From contig JBKECI010000008.1 in assembly GCA_047974405.1 (NCBI GenBank), positions 1-24,227 on the forward strand: 24,227 nucleotides of DNA, written 5' to 3'. Shown here piece after piece: positions 1 through 7,544 of the stretch (position 1 is its first letter; each line of letters opens with the position of its first letter). The translations under genes and the position numbers were made by a program. The stretch is from UPXZ01 sp047974405 (GTDB lineage Bacteria; Bacteroidota; Bacteroidia; Bacteroidales; Paludibacteraceae). Below the pieces are notes generated by a model, which was given only the letters and a program-made list of their open reading frames with translations, was not told the origin of the DNA and searched no databases.

Positions 1-107
1 AATCGTTTACTGTTTCATATTGGATGAATCAGTCTTCAACTGTTACTACACCACCGCATCACCGAACCAGTATTACTGAAACCTATACATTTGTAGAAGA
101 TTTATAA
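1..107 (+). CDS. 3' end of an unidentified gene (partial)
   Basis: An open frame runs in from the left edge (frame starting at base 3) and stops at TAA 105-107. About 34 residues are visible, ending in ETYTFVEDL. The stretch is rich in Thr, Ser, Pro and His and I recognise no domain. A strong hairpin terminator follows 20 bases after the stop, which supports this being the real end of a plus-strand transcript. A start inside the window (ATG at 24) is possible but would give only 27 residues, so the gene most likely begins outside the window. Confidence 0.5.
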   Translation, partial: SFTVSYWMNQSSTVTTPPHHRTSITETYTFVEDL

Positions 108-126
108 TTTTCTCAACATAAGCAAT

Positions 127-166
127 AAAACAAGAGGCTGTTTCAAGAGGGACAGCCTCTTGTTTT
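127..166 (+). terminator. Rho-independent terminator after the partial gene
   Basis: A perfect 11-bp stem (CAAGAGGCTGT at 131-141 pairs with ACAGCCTCTTG at 152-162) encloses a 10-nt loop and is followed by TTTT at 163-166. The upstream AAAA would make it work in both directions. It separates the partial gene from the tRNA unit. Confidence 0.85.
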
Positions 167-213
167 ATCTTTTTGACAGTTATCAATAATACACAAATAA
201 TTTCCCGATATTT

Positions 214-243
214 TTTGTATAAGTAAAAAAAGCGTTATATTTG
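214..243 (+). promoter_or_regulatory. Bacteroidota-type promoter of the tRNA gene
   Basis: TTTG at 214-217 and TATATTTG at 236-243 match the -33/-7 elements (TTTG and TAnnTTTG) of the primary sigma factor of this phylum. The spacing is 18 bases, one shorter than usual. It ends 19 bases before the tRNA. Confidence 0.65.
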
Positions 244-262
244 CACCCGCTCATTGCAGTAT

Positions 263-344
263 GCGGCTGTGGCGTAATTGGTAGCCGAGCCAGACTAAGG
301 ATCTGGTGCCGAGAGGCGTGTGGGTTCGAGTCCCTTCAGCCGCA
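263..344 (+). tRNA. tRNA-Leu, anticodon read as AAG
   Basis: The 82-nt gene folds as a class II tRNA. The acceptor stem GCGGCTG (263-269) pairs perfectly with CAGCCGC (337-343). The anticodon stem CCAGA/TCTGG (290-294/302-306) encloses the loop CTAAGGA, so the anticodon is AAG at 297-299. A long variable arm (about TGCC-GAGA-GGCG) and a TTCGAGT T-loop confirm a leucine type. CCA is not encoded (ACAA follows the acceptor stem). Two helices are imperfect: G272 opposite A288 at the base of the D stem, and a T-T opposition in the T stem (GTGGG/CCCTT). An A at wobble position 34 is unusual for a bacterial leucine tRNA. The gene is either a real variant relying on A-to-I editing or a diverging copy. 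The presence of its own promoter and terminator favours expression. Confidence 0.85.
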
Positions 345-360
345 CAAAATAGAATTAAAG

Positions 361-390
361 GAGCAATAATCATCCGATTATTGCTCTTTT
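361..390 (+). terminator. Rho-independent terminator after the tRNA
   Basis: GAGCAATAATC (361-371) pairs with GATTATTGCTC (376-386) around a 4-nt loop, giving a perfect 11-bp stem followed by TTTT. AAAG precedes it. It ends the tRNA transcript. Positions 391-542 beyond it show no gene that I can support. Confidence 0.85.
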
Positions 391-542
391 ATGATTTATG
401 TATTTCGGTCTAAAAATACAGGGTAATGGTAATTGTTGAAAATGAGCGTATTAACTCAAAAATGTAGGCTGATTTTTGACAGTTTCATTAGCGTTGTTAT
501 TCGTCTGTATATAAAACGATTATCTGTCTCAAAACGCTGTTG

Positions 543-2177
543 TTACAGACTTTTAACACTCCGGTTTTTAATTATTTTTTTTACAATGCTCCGATTGTCA
601 TCGGTTACAAATTTAATTAAATAATATCCTTCCGAGAGATTGCTTACGTCAATGGTAGTCGCTTGTCCTTTCACAACCTTTACCAAAAGTCCGTTTGAAT
701 CCAATATTTCAATTTTGGCAATAATGGCTTTTGAGTCTATTTTTAGGATGTTGTCGGTTGGATTTGGATAAACGGAGATGTCGATTTCGCTCGTAGTGGT
801 CTCAATGCCCGAAGCCGCATTGTCCCATTTCCACAATTCGTAGCCATAGGTTGCATTTGTGCCGATAGCGAAGGTACCGATGGGCGTACTCAACAGGTTG
901 TCAAACACGCTGGTAAAATCTGTATTCGCGATTGTATTTGCTCCGTTGTTATATCTGTAAATAGCATGATTATAATAATTGCCCATGTACAAAAAATCGC
1001 TGTTGCTTATTGGTTGAATCATATTTACGGAATAATTATAATAACCGGATGTGGTAGCCGTTACGCCGTTTATTTGTGTACCACCGGTTAACTTAGCCAG
1101 ATAGTCCTTATCGGACGAGGAGTGATTATTGGACTTGCATCGAAAATAGAGTTCGCCGTTAAATTCCTGAAATCCTCTGCTCATAGAGCCGGACAATGTA
1201 TCAACTTGATTTGTACCTGCAACAGTGCCATCTGTTTTTGTAAGGATATGTAATCCCCCAACATATTTATTAAAGTATAACCGATTGTCGAATACACACA
1301 TGGATGTATTGAAATTAGCTCCGTATGAAAAGCCGCTTATTTCTAATGTTGTACCTGCGGTTGTACCATCTGTTTTATAAATGCCGGAATATCCGATAAA
1401 ATAAACGGCATTGTTAAATTCAAAAAATTTCATTTCACTACCCGCGTATCCACCAAAGCTTGAAGCCATACCATCGCTGCAGTTTCCGGTTGGATTAGTA
1501 TTTGCCAACATAAATGTCCCTGCCGCCGTGCCATCGCTTACCCAAGGTTCGTAACCATTGGTGGCGTCTTTTGCAAAAAAATAAAGTTTTTCGTTTATTA
1601 TGGTACCGACATGCTGATTTGGAGAAGATGAAAAGAATCCGGGCAAGCCGGGTACAATATCATTGACCATTTGGGTGCCGCCGGTAGTTCCATCGCTTAT
1701 CCAAAGTTCAAAACCATTTACACCATTGTTACCCACAAAGAAAACTTTAGTGGAATTTGCGGCAAGAATTGTTTTGACTCCGTAATATTTGGTTGTGTCG
1801 GTCGGGTGTATATCGGCAACCATCGAAGTTCCCGCGCTCGTTCCGTCCGTAACGCACAATTCGTTTCTACGGTTGATGTAATACAATTTACCTCCCATCG
1901 GGACAAACCTGTTCTTTTTAAAGTCCAACGCGGTCATAAACTGCATACCCATATTAGAAATAATTGAAGTCCCCGATGGTGTTCCATCCGAAACTACAAT
2001 GTCTCCGTAGTAAGATGTAAAATAAATATTACCATTGTAGTAAGTCATTCCGGCATCGTAATCATACAGTAAATTATCCGTACTCGGATATAAATCTTTT
2101 ACAAGTTGGAATGATTGGGCGATTGACTGCGTTTGAATAGCGCCAAATAATAGCGCGGATAAAATTATTTTTTTCAT
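543..2177 (-). CDS. T9SS-exported protein with ELWxSDGTxxGT repeats
   Basis: I start the 544-residue protein at the ATG at 2177-2175. The frame extends 15 codons further upstream, but this ATG opens directly onto a signal peptide (MKKIILSALLFGAIQTQSIAQ). The body carries many copies of a degenerate motif of the form ELW.SDGT..GT..V.DI (for example ELWISDGTTGGTQ, EPWVSDGTAAGT, YKTDGTTAGTT), a repeat typical of large beta-rich secreted or surface proteins. The last ~75 residues, starting at VYPNPTDN, match the type A sorting domain of the type IX secretion system (PNP near the start, LSEGYYLIKF in the middle, a basic end). It is therefore probably exported across the outer membrane and released or anchored. 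Substrate and role are unknown. The next protein on the same strand has the same sorting-domain architecture but is unrelated in its body. Confidence 0.85.
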   Translation of the reverse strand: MKKIILSALLFGAIQTQSIAQSFQLVKDLYPSTDNLLYDYDAGMTYYNGNIYFTSYYGDIVVSDGTPSGTSIISNMGMQFMTALDFKKNRFVPMGGKLYYINRRNELCVTDGTSAGTSMVADIHPTDTTKYYGVKTILAANSTKVFFVGNNGVNGFELWISDGTTGGTQMVNDIVPGLPGFFSSSPNQHVGTIINEKLYFFAKDATNGYEPWVSDGTAAGTFMLANTNPTGNCSDGMASSFGGYAGSEMKFFEFNNAVYFIGYSGIYKTDGTTAGTTLEISGFSYGANFNTSMCVFDNRLYFNKYVGGLHILTKTDGTVAGTNQVDTLSGSMSRGFQEFNGELYFRCKSNNHSSSDKDYLAKLTGGTQINGVTATTSGYYNYSVNMIQPISNSDFLYMGNYYNHAIYRYNNGANTIANTDFTSVFDNLLSTPIGTFAIGTNATYGYELWKWDNAASGIETTTSEIDISVYPNPTDNILKIDSKAIIAKIEILDSNGLLVKVVKGQATTIDVSNLSEGYYLIKFVTDDNRSIVKKIIKNRSVKSL

Positions 2178-2404
2178 GTGTTTAAGATTTATTTTTTTAC
2201 ATGGCGGTTTCATAATATACATGTTTTTGGTTAAAAAATATTATTCTCATTGACTATGATGTTGGAATAGGCTCCGGCAAGTTACCATTATTATAAGCTT
2301 TTGGGATTCGGATTTAGAATACTGAGTCTAAATTTGCCAAGTTTTACATGATTGTATTTGTTATTGCTTGATTATTAAGCAGTTTAAAAGGATTATTTTA
2401 ATGA

Positions 2405-3727
2405 TTATTGCTTAATAACTTTTGCTGTTCTCCCACCTATCCGAAAGTAATAGATTCCGGACTTTAGGTGTTCTAAATTGACATTTCCCGCATTTACTTT
2501 GGTTTCCATAATAAGTTTGTTTTGAGTATCAAAAACCAAAAGAACTTCATTGTTTACTAATCCTGTGAAATTTATATCAGAATAGAAAGGGTTCGGGAAT
2601 ACAGCGAGTTCTTGATTAGAGATTACATCTTCAGGTATTGCTGCAATTTGAGATAAAGGCAAAGAATGCTTTAGAACACCATTGGTCTCTAATACATATA
2701 TATAATTTGAAGAAAAATTAACTTTACAAACATCTGTGAAACTAACATTTGGCGTATAAATCGGATTGCTTAAATTATTAAGTAAGAACAAATCTGAAAA
2801 GACATGATTTTCTCCAGTTCCAGAGTGTGTTTTTACAACTAAATTCTCGCCATCAGGACTCTTTCCTACCGATCGAATGTTGTTAGCATCTGTAGTTTGT
2901 GATGATGAAGCACTCCATGTTGAATTGTTGTATTCATAAAGAGTAATGGAAGTTGTAGCTGCTGCCGGAGCGGTAGTTGAGATTACAGAAACTTCTGAAT
3001 CTTTTCCAACTAAAAAATTGGTTGTGTTTGCAACATTGTTAATCTGACCGATGGTCTCTAAAGTAGAGCCATTTAGTTTTCCAATAATTAAATGATTAAA
3101 AATTGCCCCATTTGCAAAACCACTATAATTATATATGAAAAAAATATTGTTTTGGTTATCTACATACGTGTTGTGATAGTAAAATGTTGCAGCGGAAGAG
3201 TTTGGTATCTCAATAGCACTCCAAGCTCCATTTACAAAACGATTAATTTTTCTGTTTCCAAAAGCTCCTTCTCCGAAAACAACAGGTACATCGTTGTTAT
3301 CTAATTCAAAGGCAAAGCTACCCGTACCTCCGATTGGTAAAGACAACTCAGCACCTACTGTAGTCCAAGCACTACCATCATATTTTTTAACCTGAATTTT
3401 ATAATAAGGACCATTATACGCATAAGCAATGTATAAGTCATTACTATTTTTAGCTTTTCTTAAATAAATATTACCAACTGTACCACCAGTATTTGGCGAA
3501 GGAATTATCTCCCAAGTAGTACCATTATATTTTTGTACTTCTATTTGTTGATAAGATCCTGCTGTATATATTTCGTTATCCGAAACTACCAATAAATCAT
3601 TTTTACCGGCATCAATTCTAGCTGTGCTACTTACGCCTTTGTTAATTTGTTCAAGGTAATTCCACTGAGCATTAGCCATGAAGGCAATGCTAACCATTAA
3701 TAATGTGATTAATGTAATTTTTTTCAT
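2405..3727 (-). CDS. T9SS-exported protein of unknown function
   Basis: The 440-residue protein opens with a clear signal peptide (MKKITLITLLMVSIAFMANA, cleavage before QWNY). The middle consists of short beta-rich units in which a K(Y/F)-(N/D)-G-(T/S)-x-W element recurs (VQKYNGTTWE, VKKYDGSAWT, RFVNGAWSA), resembling a propeller-like or sialidase-like repeat. The end, from VFPNPFYSD to KVIKQ, is a type A T9SS sorting domain with the usual LKSGIYYFRI core. So it is secreted or surface exposed. No catalytic motif is evident. It is separated by 227 bases from the other T9SS protein and by 64 bases from the response regulator gene, all on the minus strand, so co-transcription from the regulator side is possible but not shown. 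Confidence 0.8.
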   Translation of the reverse strand: MKKITLITLLMVSIAFMANAQWNYLEQINKGVSSTARIDAGKNDLLVVSDNEIYTAGSYQQIEVQKYNGTTWEIIPSPNTGGTVGNIYLRKAKNSNDLYIAYAYNGPYYKIQVKKYDGSAWTTVGAELSLPIGGTGSFAFELDNNDVPVVFGEGAFGNRKINRFVNGAWSAIEIPNSSAATFYYHNTYVDNQNNIFFIYNYSGFANGAIFNHLIIGKLNGSTLETIGQINNVANTTNFLVGKDSEVSVISTTAPAAATTSITLYEYNNSTWSASSSQTTDANNIRSVGKSPDGENLVVKTHSGTGENHVFSDLFLLNNLSNPIYTPNVSFTDVCKVNFSSNYIYVLETNGVLKHSLPLSQIAAIPEDVISNQELAVFPNPFYSDINFTGLVNNEVLLVFDTQNKLIMETKVNAGNVNLEHLKSGIYYFRIGGRTAKVIKQ

Positions 3728-3791
3728 ATGTTTTTTCCGTAAAAATACTGTCTTACAAATACGAATACAATACGAAAAAATACGTATATTT

Positions 3792-4439
3792 CTATATCAA
3801 TCGGTTGGATTTTGCTTTTTGGATAGCTTCCAGCTTGTTGTGAACACGAAGTTTGTCGTAGATGTTTTCTACGTGTTTACGTACCGTGCCGTTGGAGATA
3901 AAGAGATTGTCGGCAATAGATGCGTATTTTAATCCTTTGCTCAGCTGTTCCAAAATTTCAATTTCGCGTGTGGTAAGGTTATGTTCTTGCGGGATGGGCA
4001 GATTTTGAAATTCTTCGGGATTGCGAAAAAGCTTCAGCGTTTTAAACGCGATGGAAGGGGTCATCGCAGCGCCACCGTTTAGTGTTTCCACAATGGCGTT
4101 GTGCAATTTGTCCGGTTCGAGATCTTTGAGTAAATAACCGTCGGCGCCTGCCATAATGGCGTTGAATATATTTTCATCGTTATCGAAAACGGTAAGCATT
4201 ATGATTTTGATGTGCGGATAGTTGTTTTTGACGGCTTCGGTGGCTTGAATGCCATTCATTTTTGGCATTTCAATATCCATCAATATTAAATCTACATTGC
4301 GATTTTGCTCTAATTTTTCGAGTAAATCTTCGCCATCTACAGCTTTGAACGCTACGGCAACATCTCCAAAAAAATCCATCTTTTCGTGTATGGATTGTTG
4401 AAGAAGCAAATTATCGTCGGCAATGGCAATTTTAATCAT
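3792..4439 (-). CDS. NarL/LuxR-family response regulator
   Basis: The 215-residue protein has a receiver domain at about 1-122 with the acidic pair D8/D9, phospho-acceptor D55 (in LILMDIEMP), T83 and K105 (in YLLKDLEP). A LuxR-type helix-turn-helix follows at about 154-211 (LTTREIEIL, then IADNLFISNGTVRKHVENIY). It should bind DNA and control transcription when phosphorylated. Its ATG overlaps the stop of the upstream kinase-domain frame by 4 bases (ATGA), the usual sign of translational coupling with its cognate sensor. Because that sensor frame is interrupted, the regulator may now be unphosphorylated, be driven by another kinase, or be regulated in a changed way. Likely targets include the neighbouring T9SS genes, by proximity only. 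Confidence 0.9.
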   Translation of the reverse strand: MIKIAIADDNLLLQQSIHEKMDFFGDVAVAFKAVDGEDLLEKLEQNRNVDLILMDIEMPKMNGIQATEAVKNNYPHIKIIMLTVFDNDENIFNAIMAGADGYLLKDLEPDKLHNAIVETLNGGAAMTPSIAFKTLKLFRNPEEFQNLPIPQEHNLTTREIEILEQLSKGLKYASIADNLFISNGTVRKHVENIYDKLRVHNKLEAIQKAKSNRLI

Positions 4440-5023
4440 TTTAGTGCGTTTTTGAGTAATACAACAGATATTGCAGTCCCTTTGTTTAACTCCGATACGA
4501 TGGTATATTCGCCTTCGATATCTTCTATTCTTTTTCGCATATTGTGCAATCCGTTTCCTATACTTACCGTTTTCATATCGAATCCTTTTCCGTTGTCACG
4601 AATCGAGATATGTATTTTGTTGTCTCGGTCGAGAATATTTACCGAGATTTCTCTTCCATCCGAATATTTGAGTGCGTTGTTTACGGCTTCCTGAATCGTC
4701 CGGTACATATTCATCCCCGCTAAGGACGAAAAATGCACCGATTTCAGTTTATCGTCAATACTGAAGTTGAATACAATATCGTCATTAGCCAACTTGGCTT
4801 TATCGATAAACTTTAACAGTTGCCGGTGCAAGTCTTCAAACGTAAAATCGTTGTTGTTCATCGCCCAGATGGTATCTCGGAGTTCGACAATAGTAGAACT
4901 TGTGAAGTCGCCGATTTGAGTGAGTCGGTCGAGTACTTTGTTGTCGGAATTACCACACAGGTAATTTAAGATGTCAACCGACGAAGTGATAAAAGTGAGC
5001 TGCGAACCGATGTGGTCGTGCAA
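4436..5023 (-). CDS. Histidine kinase domain cut off from its sensor half (probable broken gene)
   Basis: The frame encodes a HisKA_3-type dimerisation/phospho-acceptor segment and an HATPase domain. The phospho-acceptor His lies in RDLHDHIGSQL, the N box is near MYRTIQEAVNNALKYS, the G1 box is IRDNGKGFD and the G2 box is GNGLHNMRKRI. The only usable start downstream of the stops is a TTG at 5023, which would put the phospho-acceptor His at residue 2 and remove the coiled helix before it. The same frame is open up to a TAA at 5096-5098 and is in phase with the TPR protein upstream. The natural reading is therefore the C-terminal half of one sensor kinase separated by stop codons. Function on its own is doubtful. 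It overlaps the response regulator start by 4 bases. Confidence 0.7.
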   Translation of the reverse strand: MHDHIGSQLTFITSSVDILNYLCGNSDNKVLDRLTQIGDFTSSTIVELRDTIWAMNNNDFTFEDLHRQLLKFIDKAKLANDDIVFNFSIDDKLKSVHFSSLAGMNMYRTIQEAVNNALKYSDGREISVNILDRDNKIHISIRDNGKGFDMKTVSIGNGLHNMRKRIEDIEGEYTIVSELNKGTAISVVLLKNALK

Positions 5024-5101
5024 ATCGCGCGAACTCGAAAGGCGTGGTTCGGATCGTTTATTTTGATTTTCAACCTCTTTGATGGCATTTTTGAGTTAAA
5101 A

Positions 5102-6202
5102 CTATTGATGTTGCTGTCGGTTTTTAAGTCGTTGTTGCCGATAAATCAGATATCCGGTCAAAGTTAAAAAAAAGGCGAACAAAGCTAAAATCAGAATGGT
5201 TGCGTTTTTCTTTTTAGTTTCCGTCTCTTTTTCCAACAGCAGTTTTTCCTTTTTGTTGGTTTCGTATTTTACTTCCAATTCCGCTATTTTGGAGTTGGTC
5301 TCATTATTCGAAAGACTGTCTTTATAGACGGTGTGTTTCTTATAATTGGCGAGCGCCACATCATAATCTCCAAGATGTTCGTAGCAATCCGAAAGTTTTT
5401 GATAGTTACTCTCTATTATTTTCGGATATTTATATTTCAGCGCCTGTTCGTTGGATTGCTTGTAAAAGTCGATGGCATTTTCGTATTCTTTTTGGACGAA
5501 ATACATATCGCCGTAGTAGGTAAGGTTTTCAACAATTCCGATTTGGTCATTAAACTTCTTGCGAATTGTGATGGCTCTATCGTAGAGTTTTTTTGCCGAT
5601 TGAAACTGTTTTTGCATCACATATACGCCGGCAATATTATTCAGGCTGTACGGGATTCCCAAACTATCGTTTACCTGTTCTTTGATTTTCAATCCTTTAT
5701 AGTAGAAATACAAAGCACTGTCCAATTGCGATTGCATCTCTTTGATCACACCGTAATTATTATACAAACTCAGTAGTGGTTTTTGGAATTGGTTTTGCTC
5801 GGCAATCTCGATACCTTTGAGCATATACGTCTGTGCTTTCGGCAGGTTTCTTCTTTTCATCCGATAGCCCAGCTCGCCATATTCATACGATAATTTTTCT
5901 TTTGCGTCTAATTTTTCGTAGATGGAAATTGCTTTTAAGGAATACATCACGTCTTTTTCGTACTTTCCCTGATAGTAATACACAAAACTCAGATTGCTGT
6001 AACTGTCGGCTTCGCCGATTTCATAATGGATTTTTATCGCGTCTTGGGCATTTTTAAAAAAAATACCATCCAACGTGGACGCTTTTTTTTGCTTTTCGTC
6101 ATACGAAATAGCATTAATTCGGTCAATTTCTTTCCTGTTTTGCGAACTGATTGTTGCAAATGAAAAAAACAAGAATAAAAACACGACAATATGCTTTACC
6201 AT
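5102..6202 (-). CDS. TPR sensor half of a split two-component sensor kinase
   Basis: The 366-residue product starts with a signal peptide-like segment (MVKHIVVFLFLFFSFATISSQ). About six tetratricopeptide units follow (for example LYNNYGVIKEMQSQLDSALYFYYKGLKIK as a family-like pattern across residues ~145-175), then a coiled segment rich in K and E, a single membrane helix (ATILILALFAFFLTLTGYLIY, about 335-355) and a short basic tail RQQRLKNRQQHQ before TAG 5104-5102. In the usual Bacteroidota family, TPRs lie in the periplasm and the helix leads directly into a cytoplasmic kinase domain. That domain is encoded just downstream in the same phase, after the codons TAG-TTT-TAA. As it stands, this protein would be a membrane-anchored TPR protein without a kinase. 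Confidence 0.75.
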   Translation of the reverse strand: MVKHIVVFLFLFFSFATISSQNRKEIDRINAISYDEKQKKASTLDGIFFKNAQDAIKIHYEIGEADSYSNLSFVYYYQGKYEKDVMYSLKAISIYEKLDAKEKLSYEYGELGYRMKRRNLPKAQTYMLKGIEIAEQNQFQKPLLSLYNNYGVIKEMQSQLDSALYFYYKGLKIKEQVNDSLGIPYSLNNIAGVYVMQKQFQSAKKLYDRAITIRKKFNDQIGIVENLTYYGDMYFVQKEYENAIDFYKQSNEQALKYKYPKIIESNYQKLSDCYEHLGDYDVALANYKKHTVYKDSLSNNETNSKIAELEVKYETNKKEKLLLEKETETKKKNATILILALFAFFLTLTGYLIYRQQRLKNRQQHQ

Positions 6203-6535
6203 ATAGTTGCAACGTATTAGATATTGAGATAAACGTGCTTATGTATATGAAAGTTCGGAATAAAACAAATTTAAAAATAAAAAGGGGAGTTTGATTATTT
6301 TCAATCATTGATGAGAACTAAGCTACAATTCATAAAAATATTTAATCGGTCGCAGTTACGAAGATTTTTGATAAAAATATTAAGTGAAACAATTATTCTT
6401 ACACCGCCGATTTACAAATATCCTATTTTTTATTAAAATAAGACATTTGCAGATAATTATTTTAAAATTCGACAACAAGATAAAATATCGAACTAAAATA
6501 TATATATTTGCAAGAAACAAAAATTATTCGGCAAT
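6203..6535. promoter_or_regulatory. Divergent A+T-rich intergenic region with two candidate promoters
   Basis: These 333 bases separate the minus-strand sensor gene from the plus-strand SIMPL gene. On the plus strand, TATATTTG at 6503-6510 is a good TAnnTTTG element 26 bases before the ATG at 6536, but no clear TTTG lies at the -33 distance. On the minus strand, TAAATTTG (complement of 6266-6273) is a candidate -7 element 64 bases before the sensor start. No RNA gene or conserved ORF is seen here. Confidence 0.45.
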
Positions 6536-7237
6536 ATGAAACACAGAATTATTGAAGCAGCCATCATTGCATTGGGATTTTGCACACTCGGCTTGATGCT
6601 GTATATGGGTATCAACAGCTTTAAAGACAAAGACAGGGTGGTAAGCGTAAAAGGACTCGCAGAAATGGAGGTAAAAGCCGATAAAATAACGTGGCCCCTG
6701 ATGTACAAAGATTTAGGAGATGATCTACTCACTCTTTACAATAACATCAACACCAAAAATAAGGCAATCGTATCATTTCTAAAGTCTAACGGTATAACAC
6801 AGGAAGAGATAAGCGTGGCGGCCCCGGAGATATTGGATATGAAAGCTGAACGGTACACCTCTAATACTCCCGATTACCGCTACAACGCAACTTCCGTAAT
6901 TACAGTTACCTCAAGTAATGTAGACAAAGTGCGTAAATTGATGTCGGAACAGACAGAGCTACTAAAGCAGGGAATTGCCATTACCGGCGGAGATTACCGC
7001 TATAGTATAACCTATGAATTTACCGGACTGAACAATATTAAACCCAGTATGATAGAAGAAGCTACCAAAAATGCCCGAATGGCTGCCGAAAAATTTGCAA
7101 AAGACTCCGACAGCAAGTTGGGTAAAATTCGGGATGCCTATCAAGGGCAGTTTTCTATATCTGACAGAGACTCCAATACTCCGTATGTTAAAAACGTAAG
7201 GGTAGTAACCACCGTAAATTATTATCTGAAGAAATAA
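6536..7237 (+). CDS. SIMPL (DUF541) domain protein
   Basis: The 233-residue protein has one N-terminal membrane helix (about residues 5-25, IIEAAIIALGFCTLGLMLYMG) followed by a SIMPL/DUF541 domain. The typical opening VVSVKGLAEMEVKADKITW and the repeated helix pattern near NARMAAEKFAKDSDSKLGKI are visible. Members are periplasmic or surface-anchored proteins forming ring-like assemblies, and no enzyme activity is established for them. Here the protein is probably anchored in the inner membrane facing the periplasm. It forms its own unit, with a TAnnTTTG element upstream and a strong terminator 20 bases downstream, so it is not part of the haem operon that follows. Confidence 0.85.
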   Translation: MKHRIIEAAIIALGFCTLGLMLYMGINSFKDKDRVVSVKGLAEMEVKADKITWPLMYKDLGDDLLTLYNNINTKNKAIVSFLKSNGITQEEISVAAPEILDMKAERYTSNTPDYRYNATSVITVTSSNVDKVRKLMSEQTELLKQGIAITGGDYRYSITYEFTGLNNIKPSMIEEATKNARMAAEKFAKDSDSKLGKIRDAYQGQFSISDRDSNTPYVKNVRVVTTVNYYLKK

Positions 7238-7257
7238 TATCATACAATAATATTATG

Positions 7258-7291
7258 CAAGTGCAGGCGGACGGCGCCTGCACTTGTATTT
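7258..7291 (+). terminator. Rho-independent-like terminator after the SIMPL gene
   Basis: CAAGTGCAGGCG (7258-7269) pairs perfectly with CGCCTGCACTTG (7275-7286) around a 5-nt loop, followed by TATTTAT. The G+C-rich 12-bp stem stands out in A+T-rich DNA. The T tract is interrupted, so efficiency is uncertain. Confidence 0.75.
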
Positions 7292-7423
7292 ATGGGAAGT
7301 TACCCCCATACAAACAGTATTTGCCTTTCTACTCTTTTCAAGCCAACCACAACGACAATATCTGCCTAAACCATCACTCGCAAACGATAGTCATCCTCTT
7401 TTTTGATGATTAAGCGACCCTCC

Positions 7424-7473
7424 AAATACCTATTTTTAGGTATTTCACAGCATTATATCGACTTGTAATTTTG
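7424..7473 (+). promoter_or_regulatory. Promoter of the haem operon with an overlapping palindromic operator
   Basis: TAATTTTG at 7466-7473 fits the TAnnTTTG -7 element. At the -33 distance (19-bp spacing) lies TTTC at 7443-7446. A perfect inverted repeat, AAATACCTA (7424-7432) and TAGGTATTT (7437-7445) with a TTTT spacer, covers this -33 element, so a dimeric regulator bound there would block RNA polymerase. Iron or haem control through a Fur/DtxR-like or other repressor is an inference; the palindrome does not match the classic Fur box that I know. Confidence 0.5.
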
Positions 7474-7544
7474 CATCGGATAAACAAGCATTGTTTTACA
7501 AAGGAAAAAACACTCGATTTCCCTTATGTAACAATGCGCCAATA

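Noticed and set aside
433..624. Plus-strand 63-codon frame opposite the 3' end of the first T9SS gene
   Set aside because: It overlaps the well-supported sorting domain on the other strand and has no domain of its own.
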